A stretch of 64,000 nt of DNA from Hyalella azteca (taxonomy: Eukaryota > Arthropoda > Malacostraca > Amphipoda > Hyalellidae): NCBI RefSeq assembly GCF_000764305.2, contig NW_025944508.1, positions 1 through 64,000 on the forward strand, in the 5' to 3' direction. The notes under the pieces are model-generated. The model worked only from the letters and a program-made list of their open reading frames with translations, was not told the origin of the DNA and did no database searches. How positions within the stretch are numbered: position 1 is the first letter of the stretch; each line of letters opens with the position of its first letter. This document shows, piece by piece, positions 27,501 to 36,435 of the stretch. The position numbers were made by a program, and so were the translations under genes.

Positions 27501-28939
27501 ATTTCCGTGCGTGGTTGCAAGTAAGACTTTATTAGAAAAATAAACTGGATCTTCATCATAATTTTGTGAAAATTATTTGATGAAAAATATTTGGAATTTT
27601 CTTGACGTTTTGTCTGGCTGATATAAATTCTTAACTTATTATCTAAATAAGCAGACAATGACCACAATACATTATCTGAATTTTTCAACTTCAGAATTTA
27701 AATTTTTCAACTTTTTCCATCTTTATTTTTCCTTTAACTTCAGCATTGAAAGTCAAATTTTTGTTCCTACAATCCCAATTTATCGTGAGTTGTTCCAGAA
27801 ATCGAGCCATTGAACCTTAATCGTCAGTTTTTTATAAAAGTATACGCACTTCTCTGTACTTTTAAGTTTTAACAAAATCTGGTAAACCTACAGGGTTGCG
27901 AATCGCGGACGAGACTAAATTCAAATGACAGGATGTAGTCACTATCATTTTAAAACGTTGGTGGTAAATGCAAACCTTAATTTAAAAAAAAAAACAATGT
28001 TAGTGGCTGTACTCAATAGCGTTGACCGTAGAAGACAGCCGATGAAAAATATTGTTTGTGCTTTCATTTGAACCCATTGGCTGTAGAAGATAGCTTTCGA
28101 CCAATAATATCAGTGCTTCATTTTTATTTGATGCCATTGGCGCAGAGGACAGCTATTTGCTCAAATAGTGCAAATTTATCATAATTATATTCTATGATTC
28201 CATACGTTTTGATGCTGCGCCCGCCACTGGACAGGCCGTGAGCCGGAGCACTTGAATCGCACGGAGGAATGGACATCCGCGACGAAGCTGTCACCCTGCG
28301 ACGGCAGATTTATCCTTGGCGCGTCTATGACCGCTGAAACAAACATTATTTTGCTAACAAAATTTCTCATCTTTTGATAAACTCTTTGCGTTAGTTATGT
28401 GCATTTGTTCTTAAAGTTATATCTAGTTTTTTTATCTTCTGGCAGTCAATTCAATACCGCAAAAATGATATTTGCGTGAAGGCGGTGACGCATGCTGTGT
28501 TCTAATTAAAAACTGCTGCCATTCAATTAGACCAATTTGTATTTTTAAGGAACGTTTTGAAATAAATGACGTTTTGAACGGCTAATATATAATTAGATAT
28601 CAGTCAAGTTTAATTATCCATAAGCAGGTCATTCAACTTTTTTCATATTCAAGATCGCATTTTTCTGATGTTATTGCGCATCAAGTTCGATTAAAATTAT
28701 CTTAAAAACTAAAATCAAAGTTCACATCTCGTCAAAGAAGGATACCCACAGTTTTTGACTGTTTTAATTTATAACGCTGAAATATTTCAGTGGACGGAAG
28801 GAACTAGCTTGAAATTAATACTAAAAATATATCTGTGCAGGCAAGAAACTAGTTAATCATAACTACTGAAGGACTCACTAGAAGAGACAAAGCTGACGGC
28901 TAACAGAACTGTCAGGGAGACTGCCAGCTGATGTGTCAT
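5831..28939 (-). CDS. Pvr: PDGF/VEGF-receptor-like receptor tyrosine kinase (Pvr type), about 27 coding exons
   Basis: This is a cell-surface receptor for PDGF/VEGF-type ligands. In arthropods the single Pvr acts in blood-cell survival, migration and growth signalling (family knowledge). From 28939 downwards the model runs: signal peptide, Ig domains D1-D7, transmembrane helix (about residues 780-803), juxtamembrane segment, kinase with GSGAFG, VAVK (Lys about 889), HGDLAARN (Asp about 1207) and DFG (about 1225), then a 245-residue tail. The kinase is split by an insert of nearly 200 residues, as in type III/V receptors. Every exon has GT-AG borders and compatible phase, except for a possible GC donor at 14395. 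The total is about 1593 residues, against about 1500 for Drosophila Pvr. Seven Ig domains plus a split kinase exclude FGFR and PDGFR proper. Exon coordinates are given in the segment entries. Odd points are the alternative D2 exons, a fused exon at 20177-20311 and a repeat array in the kinase insert. Confidence 0.9.
6852..9045 (-). other. Kinase catalytic C-lobe exons
   Basis: Four exons are involved. 8933-9045 is the helix after the insert ([16 protein letters not shown]). 8308-8427 is the catalytic loop HGDLAARN and DFG. 7422-7633 covers [27 protein letters not shown] and PYP. 6852-6957 covers [13 protein letters not shown]. All the residues expected of an active tyrosine kinase are present: the HRD-type Asp, the Asn of AARN, the Asp of DFG, and the Arg of AERP. 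HGD replaces the usual HRD. The activation loop carries the tyrosines of SLYNYQYK. Confidence 0.9.
9358..9935 (-). other. Kinase-insert exon with PI3K-type YMNM motif and 10-residue repeats
   Basis: The exon is 575 or 578 nt, depending on which AG of a CAGCAG acceptor is used (first base 9932 or 9935). Near its start it encodes CVYMNMPN, a YxxM site of the type bound by PI3K p85, with an overlapping YMN Grb2-type site. A low-complexity Ser/Pro region follows, then seven decapeptide repeats ([10 protein letters not shown] type), then EYANLM before the donor at 9357. The insert is the usual site of adaptor docking in split-kinase receptors. Confidence 0.85.
9420..9635 (-). repeat. 30-bp coding minisatellite, seven units, in the kinase insert
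   Basis: A unit containing GATGACCCATTTACGGTGTT on the plus strand recurs every 30 bp. On the coding strand it encodes NTVNG plus SSSMV, SSSML or SSTLV. The array stays in frame because 30 is a multiple of three. Units differ by few bases, so it expanded recently. The antisense frames also stay open but are by-products. Confidence 0.9.
10638..11847 (-). other. Juxtamembrane and kinase N-lobe exons
   Basis: Exon 11697-11847 encodes the basic juxtamembrane KKRKSQEEQ and the receptor signature [20 protein letters not shown]. Exon 11135-11359 encodes the ATP loop [12 protein letters not shown], the VAVK lysine, the helix-C region [14 protein letters not shown] and [10 protein letters not shown]. 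Exon 10638-10758 encodes the hinge [20 protein letters not shown], and the insert begins after it. Phases 1, 1 and 2 join cleanly. Confidence 0.9.
10955..10996. repeat. Microsatellite (GTCTGTCTGTYC) in a receptor intron
   Basis: CTGTCTGT/CCGTCTGT units alternate over about 40 bp. The preceding 150 bp, with GTGGAACGAGTTTTTTTTCG, looks like the tail of a dispersed element, but I cannot name it. Confidence 0.6.
12280..12660. repeat. 60-bp tandem repeat in intron after the transmembrane exon
   Basis: About five or six units share CTCTATCCAA and TCTGAAACCAGC, with starts near 12333, 12396, 12457, 12517 and 12577 (period 60-63). The units are diverged. The minus-strand open frame across them is a by-product. 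Confidence 0.75.
12690..12854 (-). other. Transmembrane exon
   Basis: A 165-nt exon in phase 0 at both ends. After an extracellular stalk it encodes a hydrophobic helix of about 24 residues ([20 protein letters not shown] onward) ending at LLLRFH. The basic juxtamembrane exon follows. Confidence 0.9.
13895..14517 (-). other. Ig domain D7 exons
   Basis: Exon 14396-14517 (or down to 14387) encodes [19 protein letters not shown], which holds the first cysteine and core tryptophan. Exon 13895-14005 encodes [15 protein letters not shown], the D-x-G-x-Y-x-C end of the fold. The donor is either AAG|GCGAGT (a GC donor) or CAA|GTCATG nine bases later. Both keep frame and differ by Ala-Ser-Gln. Confidence 0.85.
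15061..15909 (-). other. Ig domain D6 exons
   Basis: Exons 15655-15909 and 15061-15210, phase 1 at both junctions. The first encodes [20 protein letters not shown] (cysteine and core tryptophan). The second encodes [19 protein letters not shown]. Extra cysteines are present. The domain is more diverged than D3 or D7. Confidence 0.75.
16376..16510. repeat. Degenerate short repeat next to the D5 donor
   Basis: Motifs of the type TACGAAACACTGTTYAAGAC and CAGTATTYCC recur about three times just downstream of the exon donor at 16510. They are diverged. Confidence 0.4.
16511..17824 (-). other. Ig domain D5 exons
   Basis: Exons 17643-17824 and 16511-16685. The first encodes [20 protein letters not shown] and the second encodes [20 protein letters not shown]. 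Acceptor of the second is again CAG-like (GATAGCAG), with two usable AGs. Confidence 0.8.
18873..19883 (-). other. Ig domain D4 exons
   Basis: Exon 19749-19883 (135 nt) encodes [20 protein letters not shown] and [20 protein letters not shown]. Exon 18873-19076 (204 nt) encodes [20 protein letters not shown] and a cysteine-containing strand. All junctions are phase 1. As in vertebrate VEGFR/PDGFR D4, the usual Ig disulphide cysteines look incomplete. Confidence 0.8.
19846..20695. repeat. Tandem duplication (about 425 bp) spanning D3/D4 exon borders
   Basis: The block from about 19846 to 20270 is repeated at about 20271-20695. Each unit runs from the 5' part of the D4 exon, through intron, to the 3' part of the second D3 exon. 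The copies share long near-identical stretches (CAAGCAATAYAT, CTGAACACTTGAATGAAGAC) with scattered changes and small indels. Confidence 0.85.
20177..20311 (-). other. Fused D4/D3 exon created by the duplication, open and phase-compatible
   Basis: At the duplication joint, the start of the D4 exon (acceptor [22 protein letters not shown]) is fused in frame to the end of the D3 exon ([15 protein letters not shown] to FIQVF, donor A|GTAAGT at 20176). The result is 135 nt, phase 1 to phase 1, with no stop codon. It could be spliced in between exons 20601-20754 and 19749-19883. Whether it is used is unknown; it could equally be a silent by-product. Confidence 0.6.
20601..21550 (-). other. Ig domain D3 exons
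   Basis: Exon 21375-21550 encodes [20 protein letters not shown] and PYWLYDV. Exon 20601-20754 encodes [20 protein letters not shown] and ends FIQVF. First and second cysteines, the tryptophan and the DxGxYxC motif are all in place. The first exon starts in phase 1, so its first codon depends on which D2 exon precedes it. Confidence 0.85.
22421..22542. repeat. AT-rich tandem repeat TATATTATATGCGGGTTATT
   Basis: About five units alternate ATGCGGGTTATT and ATGAGGGTTATT with TATATATTAT spacers, in the intron after the D2 exons. Confidence 0.7.
23051..23171 (-). other. D2 second-half exon, copy 7B
   Basis: A 121-nt exon (acceptor GGGTGCAG, donor CAAG|GTTTGT), phase 0 to 1. It encodes [11 protein letters not shown], then KICEGIYKG and ends YFIQ. 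It has the core tryptophan and the second cysteine of Ig D2. It encodes the same protein as copy 7A; the only exonic difference is a synonymous ACA/ACC threonine codon. Confidence 0.8.
23240..23415. repeat. About 33-bp minisatellite, first array
   Basis: Units of AAATATGCGTTCTTCTTTCA plus CCCGTACTGAAGT recur four to five times next to exon copy 7B. Confidence 0.8.
23770..23890 (-). other. D2 second-half exon, copy 7A
   Basis: Same 121-nt exon as at 23051-23171, with the same splice sites. It lies nearer to exon 5 in transcription order. Because 121 is not a multiple of three, including both copies would break the frame. Confidence 0.8.
23959..24240. repeat. About 33-bp minisatellite, second array
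   Basis: Same unit as at 23240-23415, extended by about three further diverged units (CTCGAGTAAAAATGCGTTTT, CCAAGTAAAAATGCGTTCTA). Confidence 0.75.
24839..24962 (-). other. Alternative D2 second-half exon (exon 6), diverged from 7A/7B
   Basis: With donor CAGT|GTAGGT at 24838 the exon is 124 nt, phase 0 to 1. It encodes [14 protein letters not shown] and [12 protein letters not shown], ending DFMVQ. It aligns along its length with 7A/7B: KKTGY with PQDGF, CYGMY with CEGIY, DFMVQ with YFIQ. It therefore looks like an alternative to them, not a neighbour. The core tryptophan is replaced by Pro. A second donor, ATG|GTGCAG at 24845, would make it phase 0 to 0 and allow it to be spliced in front of 7A/7B in frame. 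Confidence 0.7.
25311..25810. repeat. Degenerate AGGGTTCTAAGGGTTCTAGG satellite in intron 5
   Basis: About 500 bp of imperfect units built from AGGGTTCTA and GGACTAGGGTT, with a period of roughly 10-24 bp. It lies between exon 5 (25939-26072) and the alternative D2 exons. It resembles telomere-type repeats loosely but is too irregular to call one. Confidence 0.75.
25939..26072 (-). other. Ig domain D2 first-half exon (exon 5)
   Basis: 134 nt, phase 1 to 0. It encodes [20 protein letters not shown] and VEVSLTQ, the VPC(R/K)P-x-P-x-V-x-VxL signature of D2 in VEGF-type receptors. It is constant; the second half of the domain comes from exon 6, 7A or 7B. Confidence 0.85.
26413..28939 (-). other. 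Signal peptide and Ig domain D1 exons
   Basis: Exon 28879-28939 starts at ATG 28939 and encodes a typical signal peptide ([16 protein letters not shown]). Exon 28206-28333 encodes [20 protein letters not shown] with cysteine and tryptophan. Exon 27250-27291 is a 42-nt microexon ([14 protein letters not shown]). Exon 26413-26518 encodes [19 protein letters not shown]. No nearer ATG fits, so the translation start is well supported. Confidence 0.85.
28000..28165. repeat. Degenerate 60-70 bp repeat in the second receptor intron
   Basis: Three diverged units share GAAGACAGC/GAAGATAGC/GAGGACAGC and CCCATTGGC (near 28030, 28085 and 28145), in sequence close to the donor of exon 2. Confidence 0.4.
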
Positions 28940-30645
28940 CTTGTGTGATTGTCTGTATTGTATTTTTATGCCACTCAGTGATTGCAGACATAAGCTGCAC
29001 CGTGTGGCTTTACTGTGTAGTATGCCACTCAAAGATTGCAGACAGATTTTAAAATTACTTTTGTCTTAATTATGATGTCCATCCCCACATGTTGATGGGC
29101 TGCAAAGATAGAGAAAATTTTCGGTTTATATTAAGGAGAGTAAATAAGAAATATTAGACAATGAATTTATCGTAAAATCTGACTAAAATATGTGGATCAA
29201 TAATGTATAATCAAACAGCATTTTGTGAAGGTTACATAGCTCGCCTATAAATGCTGCGTTTGTTCACCGCCATAGTTACAGAGTCATTGAAATTTTTCTA
29301 AGAACATTCATCCATAATCCGCTCCATAACGATTATCTATAATCCTATCCATACCGATATCTTGAAGACTGAGCCGAATGAGAGCGATAAATTTCATGTG
29401 ATATTTCTCATAGAACGCTTACGTTAATTTTATCCATTACAATGTCTATGAAAACGAATCGACATACAGACAAATTTAATACTGTAAATATAGTGCACCA
29501 ATTATAATTATCTTTCCAATTACAACATATCAGTAAAAAAAATGAATCGGCGGGGGAAGCATGGAAACACGAATCTATCTGCCAGAGACCACACAATATC
29601 CAATAATATGAAGCCTTCACTGCAACATCAAACCCTAATTCTCAAACCTTTTAAAAATAATGAAATATGCATTCTATCTCATTCCCATTTACACGTTTCT
29701 TGTTTTTGCTTCTCGTTCGATCATTGCTCTTCCGCAGAGGTTCTCAAAATGTGTAAATTGATTAAATTCTCGGTAGTAGTAGTGAGGTGGAAATATGTTC
29801 ATTGTTCTAACAAATTAGTGTAGAAATTTTTGAACATTCTTCTTGGCCGCAACATTCTTGTATTATTTTTGACAAAGTGAAAATATTACAGGTAAACCTT
29901 ATTTTTTTCTCGGAAACTCATTGTGAATCATTCAAATTGCGCTACCCATGCTGTCAGTTCTGTAATAACTCGTTGATGATTTCAATCTTATACTTTTTCA
30001 AGGGCCAGCTATCACGATTAAAAAGCTTGTTGGTATCAACATGGATAAGGAGATTTCTCGGTAAAAGTCTCTGAGTCTCATTGAAGAAAATTTCAACATG
30101 TCAACAGAACTGATTGCATCAATTTATATCGTCAGATAAGATTCTTCATTCAACATAAATACTTGAACTTTGCGTGACTAATGCATGAAAACTACTCCAA
30201 CTTACGGCCGGAGTCACTGATAACAAGGAAGACAGCTAATAATTGACAGCTGACATATCGCGTGCAAAGTTTTTAATTCTGTCTCATTATGTCTCATGAA
30301 CACACTTGGTCCCCGCATGCAGAGCGAAACCATGGCACAAAATGACAGTGAAATTTATCAACATTCAACCTGCTAATGGTTTTATTTACTTTGTTCACTG
30401 GCCTTGTAATTGTGATCTACACAAGCCTATAATTAATCTATTCTATTTGGTGCGCCTTTTGCGAAAACTCTCATGAATGCGAGCGTTGCATAGCTCGAGC
30501 ACCGGGGCTACAATTTGTCCTGCAATCTTCTTTTGTTAAAATATATAATTTACAATAATATGCATTTGGTTCAGTTGGAATAAGAGCTACATTTGGCTGC
30601 AATAAATGCTTGGTTATCTGCATTTCCTCAATGCTATGAAACAGA
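28940..30645. other. Receptor 5' flank
   Basis: No coding exon is recognised. ATGTCATCTTGTGTGATT surrounds the receptor ATG. The 1.7 kb upstream should hold its 5' UTR and promoter, but I see no box I would defend. The sequence is unique-looking and AT-rich. Open frames at 29542-29823 and 29877-30074 have no domains. Confidence 0.4.
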
Positions 30646-32507
30646 ATGTCATCTTACTGTCTTTGGACAGTGTCATCTGACTAATCTTAGGACAGTGTCA
30701 GCTGACTGTCTTTGGACATTGTCATCTGACTGTCTTTGAATATTGTCATCTGACTGTCTTTGGACATTGTTATCTGGCTGTCTTTGGACATTGTTATCTG
30801 GCTGTCTTTGGACATTGTTATCTGACTGTCTTCGAACATTGTCATCTGATTGTCTTTGGAAATTGTTATATGGCTGTCTTTGAACATTGTTATCTGACTG
30901 TCTTTGAGCATTGTCATCTGACTGTTTTTGGACACTGTCATCTGACTGCCTCTGTACATTGTCATCTGACTGTCTTTGGACATTGTGTTCTGACTGTCTT
31001 TGGACATTGTTATCTAGCTGTCTTTGAACATTGTTATCTGACTGTCTTTGAACATTGTCTTCTGACTGTCTTTGGACACTGTCATCTGACTGTCTTTGTA
31101 CATTGTCATCTGACTGTCTTTGGCCATTGCTATCTGGCTGTCTTTGGACATTGTTATCTGGCTGTCTTTGGACATTATTATCTGACTGTCTTCGAACACT
31201 GTCATCTGACTGTCTTTGGACATTGTTATATGACTGTCTTTGAACATTGTTATCTGACTGTCTTTGAACATTGTCATCTGACTGTCTTTGGCCATTGTTA
31301 TCTGGCTGTCTTTGAACATTATCTGACAGTCTTTGAACATTGTCATCTGACTGTCTTTGGACATTGTCATCTGACTGTCTTTGTATATTGTCATCTGACT
31401 GTCTTTGGACATTGTCATCTGACTGTCTTTGAACATTGTTATCTGACTGTCTTTGAACATTGTCATCTGACTGTCTTTGGACATTGTTATCTGCTGTCTT
31501 CGAACATTGTCATCTGACTGTCTTTGGACATTGTCATCTGAATGTCTTCAAATATTGTCATCTGAGTGTATTTGGACATTGTTATGTGACTGTCTTTGAA
31601 CATTGTCATCTGAGTGTCTTGGACATTATCATCTGACTGTCTTCGAACATTGTCATCTGACTGTTTTTGGACATTGTCATCTGACTGTTTTTGGACATTG
31701 TCATCTGACTGTCTTTGGACACTGTTATCTTCCTGTCTTTGAACATTGTTATGTGACTGTCTTTGAACATTGTCATCTGAGTGTCTTGGACATTATCATC
31801 TGACTGTCTTTGGACATTGTCATCTGACTGTCTTTGGACATTGTCATCTGACCGTCTTTGGACATGGTCATCTGACTGTCTTTGGACATTGTTATCTAAC
31901 TGTCTTTGGACATATTTATCTGACTGTCTTTGAACATTATCATCTGACTGTCTCTGGACATTGTTATCAACTGTCTTTGGACATTATTATCTGACTCTCT
32001 TTGGACATTGTTATCTGACTGTCTTTGGACATTGTTATCTGACTGTCTTTAAACATTGTCATCTGACTGAACATTGTTATTTGACTGTCTTTGGACATTG
32101 TCATCTGACTGTCTTTGTGTATTGTCATCTGAGTGTATTTGGACATTGTTATACGACTGTCTTTGAACATTGTCATCTGATTGTCTTTGGACATTGTCAT
32201 CTGACTGCCTTTGGACATTGTCATCTGACTGTCTTTGGACATGGTCATCTGACTGTCTTTGGACATTGTTATCTGACTGTCTTTGGACATATTTATCTGA
32301 CTGTCTTTGAACATTGTCATCTGACTGAACATTGTCATTTGACTGTCTTTGGACATTGTCATCTGACTGTCTTTGAATATTGTCATCTGAGTGTATTTGG
32401 AAATTGTCATCTGACTGCCTTTGTACATTGTCATCTGACTGTCTTTGGATATTGTCATCTGACTGTCTTTGGACATTGTCATCTGATTGTCTTTGGACAG
32501 CGTCATT
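30646..32507. repeat. 24-bp minisatellite, about 75-80 units
   Basis: A unit beginning ATCTGACTGTCTTTGGACAT and ending TGTC repeats head-to-tail for 1.86 kb with point variants (TTATCTG, TTTGAACA, TTCGAACA). Some units are shortened by one to nine bases. As 24 is divisible by three, long open frames appear on both strands (octapeptides GHCHLTVF and SKDSQMTM). No start context or splice evidence suggests they are expressed. Confidence 0.95.
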
Positions 32508-33627
32508 CAAATCTTTATGACTAGATTAACGTGCATTTTTGCTGAAGTATTAACACTATTAGCCATTGTAAAATTAATGTATTTGGATTAATTTGGGTAC
32601 GGGATATCAATTAAGCGAAAAAAAGTTAAGCCGAAGTTAAAGTTTAAATTAATTAATTAAGTTAATTAAAACTGAGGTTTAAATTTTATATATACCAGTA
32701 GGAGAAGATAGCAGTGAAGCAGGAAAGTGTCCTAAAATAATTTTAAGAAGTATACACCTAAAATGTCGTACGTTTTCTGCTCACGATTAAACTCGTTCAG
32801 TCTCAGTGAATGAATGATGATGGCATTCAATGTTATATTCAGTACGTACACTGGGAAAATGAGACATTCATAGCGTGTCAATTTCAATATCACAAATACG
32901 TTAATAAATCTTCAAGGATAAACCAAAGAATATTTTGTCGCAATAAAATTAAGGTTTTTTTTTAATGATAAATAATGGGGAGAAGAAGCAACTTTGAACA
33001 AACGTAGTTGTTTACCCGAGAAAGAAATCTCCGTAGCTGTCTTGCTTCTTTTTAAATTATATTGCTTGTAAATTTCGCAAGACGTTATATTCTCGACCTG
33101 AGTGAACGTGCACCGTGTAATGTCTAGTGATGAACACTAACCAAGTTTAAGTGATTTGAATTATTATATATAATAAAAATAAACAGTACAGATTAATTTC
33201 TTTAATCACAGATTATCCGGAGCGTTGCTATATATAACAAACTAAGATAACCATATCAAATGCAGGTTAGTAACACAGATAGGGCAGTAGTCTTGCTAGA
33301 GGGGATTAAAACATTCGATCTATCTCAAAACATAGTTACAACCACGCTATTAATAAAATTATTAATAATAATAATAAAGTTGATTGTGATTCAGTAATAT
33401 TATATGTTTTTTTACTTGTATGAGGATCCTTGGAATAACACATTTGAATTTTGGAGTGCGGGGATCTTGCTTGCGAGGAGTACAGATGCCGAAATAGCTA
33501 TTACTTTGCTTGCAGCTACGTGATAGTAACTGCAACGCCACCTAATTTCCCGACTTGTATAAAAATAACATTTTTTTTCATCGTTTAAATTCACCACGCA
33601 TTGCAATGTGTTGTCTATCAGCACCAT
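32508..33627. other. Intergenic, no gene recognised
   Basis: AT-rich sequence with short TAATTAA and ATTATTAAT runs, and no domain-bearing open frame. The minus-strand frame at 33412-33627 ends where the tandem duplication begins and looks accidental. Confidence 0.4.
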
Positions 33628-34159
33628 GGATTATATAGATGTATTGTCTTACTTTGCAACAGATTATACAAAGACCTTTTAATGACAACACAAAGTTTAC
33701 CTTACCAACTAGGGAATCATTATCGGCAAATCATGGCTTTGTTCTTGAATTTAAGACGAACATTATTATTTGCCATCATCAAATAACGCAGGCCGTCTGA
33801 GTGTGAACTCTTATCAGCATCACAAAACTTGAGCGTGCGGAGTGTTTGATGAAGGCGTGTATAACATCAGAAATGATATCATTTGCCGAGACACAAGAGA
33901 CTTGATTCATATTAACAAATCAACCTTAGTTGTTTATTACTAGTAATAGTAATGATTATATTAATGTTGATAGTATTATAAGTATTAGCCATATAAATAA
34001 TTGTTTCAGTGTTGTTTCTGCACCTAGAAATATTCCGGCGCTAGATATCACAGAATTTTTACACCTTGTTGAAGTTTCGAAATCGCAACTCGATCCCTGT
34101 CCAAACTTTGATATTTTTAACCACCCAGCCATGTCGCCCATTTTGACCAGAACTATTCG

Positions 34160-34242
34160 CAGGGAGCTGGGATCGAACCCACAACTCACTGCTCCTATCT
34201 CGGTGCTCTGAACTGTAATCACCTATAGGCCAACCTGCCCAG
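34160..34242 (-). repeat. tRNA-like SINE head, copy 1
   Basis: On the minus strand an A-box-like TGGCCTATAGGTGA (34232-34219) is followed about 40 nt later by a B-box GGGTTCGATCCC (34180-34169). That spacing fits an RNA polymerase III promoter of a tRNA-derived SINE. The tail would extend to lower coordinates (GGCGACATGGCTGGGTGGTT). It does not fold as an intact tRNA by eye. Confidence 0.5.
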
Positions 34243-34767
34243 TTTATTGCGTTCCTAAAATATATACATTTTAAAAAATTATTTCATGATTTCAATATTA
34301 ACGATAATTATCAACAATTATCAATCATACAACGAAAATTATCTATATAATTTCAGCAAGACCGAGCTACGGCTCATTAATTGTCTTATCACACGCTTCT
34401 TAGTTAACTCATACAAGTTAAGCCTGTAAGCCTTAGTTAAGCATGTAATGACAGTCTCTGTAAGCTTCAGAGCATGTTATTTATACAGAAGTCAATTAAT
34501 TACTTGATGAAACAGACAACCTCAAGCTGCAAGGGTTAATTCAAATAATCTTCACATAAAGATATACATATTATTGACATGAAAATAGTATCAGCTGGAG
34601 ATATATTATCTATTATGTACTATTAATACATTATAGTATCTATTACTATTTTATTAATATATTATTTTATCAACAATGATCAACAGCTGTAAACACAGCG
34701 ATAAAATAAACATGTAAATCTTGAGCTAAATTAGCCGCTTGTATGGAGTAGAAAAGTCGATGTGAAG

Positions 34768-34842
34768 AGGGTATGGGGGTGGCAGAGGGTATGGGGGTGG
34801 CAGAGGGTATGGGGGTGGCAGAGGGTATGGGGGTGGCAGAAG
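34768..34842. repeat. 18-bp repeat GGTATGGGGGTGGCAGAG, four units
   Basis: Four consecutive G-rich units. The matching array in the second copy of the duplication is at about 36076-36147 and has lost one G in one unit. Confidence 0.9.
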
Positions 34843-35467
34843 AGCTTTTAAAAATATGACCATTAACTCATCTGGCTTTATGACTAAAATAAATAATTGC
34901 GAGAATATTGTTACATAACTTACATGGTCAGCGTAGGATTATATAGATGTATTGTCTTACTTTGCAACAGATTATACAAAGACCTTTTAATGACAACACA
35001 AAGTTTACCTTACCAACTAGGGAATCATTATCGGCAAATCATGGCTTTGTTCTTGAATTTAAGACGAACATTATTATTTGCCATCATCAAATAACGCAGG
35101 CCGTCTGAGTGTGAACTCTTATCAGCATCACAAAACTTGAGCGTGCGGAGTGTTTGATGATGGCGTGTATAACATCAGAAATGATATCATTTGCCGAGAC
35201 ACAAGAGACTTGATTCATATTAACAAATCAACCTTAGTTGTTTATTACTAGTAATAGTAATGATTATATTAATGTTGATAGTATTATAAGTATTAGCCAT
35301 ATAAATAATTGTTTCAGTGTTGTTTCTGCACCTAGAAATATTCCGGCGCTAGATATCACAGAATTTTTACACCTTGTTGAAGTTTCGAAATCGCAACTCG
35401 ATCCCTGTCCAAACTTTGATATTTTTAACCACCCAGCCATGTCGCCCATTTTGACCAGAACTATTCG

Positions 35468-35550
35468 CAGGGAGCTGGGATCGAACCCACAACTCACTGC
35501 TCCTATCTCGGTGCTCTGAACTGTAATCACCTATAGGCCAACCTGCCCAG
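35468..35550 (-). repeat. tRNA-like SINE head, copy 2
   Basis: Same A-box and B-box arrangement as at 34160-34242, displaced by 1308 bp with the large duplication, so it is not an independent insertion. Confidence 0.5.
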
Positions 35551-36334
35551 TTTATTGCGTTCCTAAAATATATACATTTTAAAAAATTATTTCATGATTT
35601 CAATATTAACGATAATTATCAACAATTATCAATCATACAACGAAAATTATCTATATAATTTCAGCAAGACCGAGCTACGGCTCATTAATTGTCTTATCAC
35701 ACGATTCTTAGTGAACTCATATAAGTTAAGCCTGTAAGCCTTAGTTAAGCATGTAATGACAGTCTCTGTAAGCTTCAGAGCGTGTTATTTATACAGAAGT
35801 TAATTAATTACTTGATGAAATAGACAACCTCAAGCTGCAATGGTTAATTTAAATAATCTTCACATAAAGATATACATATTATTGACATGAAAATAGTAAC
35901 AGCTGGAGATATATTATCTATTATGTATTATTATTACATTATAGCATCTATTAATATTTTATTAATATATTATTTTATCAACAATGATCAACAGCTGTAA
36001 ACACAGCGATAAAATAAACATGTAAATCTTGAGCTAAATTAGCCGCTTGTATGGAGTAGAAAAGTCGATGTGAAGAGGGTATGGGGGTGGCAGAGGGTAT
36101 GGGGGTGGCAGAGGGTATGGGGTGGCAGAGGGTATGGGGGTGGCAGTAAGAGCTTTTAAAAATATGACCATTAACTCATCTGGCTTTATGACTAAAATAA
36201 ATAATTGCGAGAATATTGTTACATAACTTACATGGTCAGCGTTGGATTGTGGGATTGTCTTGAAACAGTGATTGCAAATCCGTCTTTTTGCTTGATTGCG
36301 TTGAAATTCTCCGTATGTGCACGCGGTCAAGGTT

Positions 36335-36435
36335 TATTATTATTAAGTATGTATTATTAAGTATGTATATCAAGTATGTATTAAGTATATTAAGTATTCT
36401 TATTAAGTATTATTAAGTATTAAGTATTAAGTATG
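36335..36435. repeat. ATTAAGTAT simple repeat
   Basis: Irregular array of TTATTAAGTATGTATTAAGT units just right of the 1.3-kb duplication. Confidence 0.8.

Larger units (their letters stand above)
33628..36242. repeat. 1.3-kb tandem duplication, two near-identical copies
   Basis: Copy 1 is 33628-34935 and copy 2 is 34936 to about 36242 (offset 1308 bp). Both start GGATTATATAGATGTATTGT and end with TTACATGGTCAGCG. They differ by scattered substitutions near their right ends. Identical open frames occur at the same offset in both, but have no recognisable domain. Confidence 0.92.

Noticed and set aside
30687..32524. Long open frames on both strands across the 24-bp minisatellite (up to 215 codons)
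   Set aside because: They exist because the unit is a multiple of three and lacks stops in several frames. There is no non-repetitive start, no splice signals and no domain.
34160..34242. A functional tRNA gene
   Set aside because: A-box and B-box are present, but no acceptor stem or proper anticodon arm is visible, and the sequence continues into a SINE-like tail.
33930..35519. Identical 93-codon frames at 33930 and 35238 as a duplicated gene
   Set aside because: They overlap the SINE-like element and are identical only because of the 1.3-kb duplication. No domain is seen.
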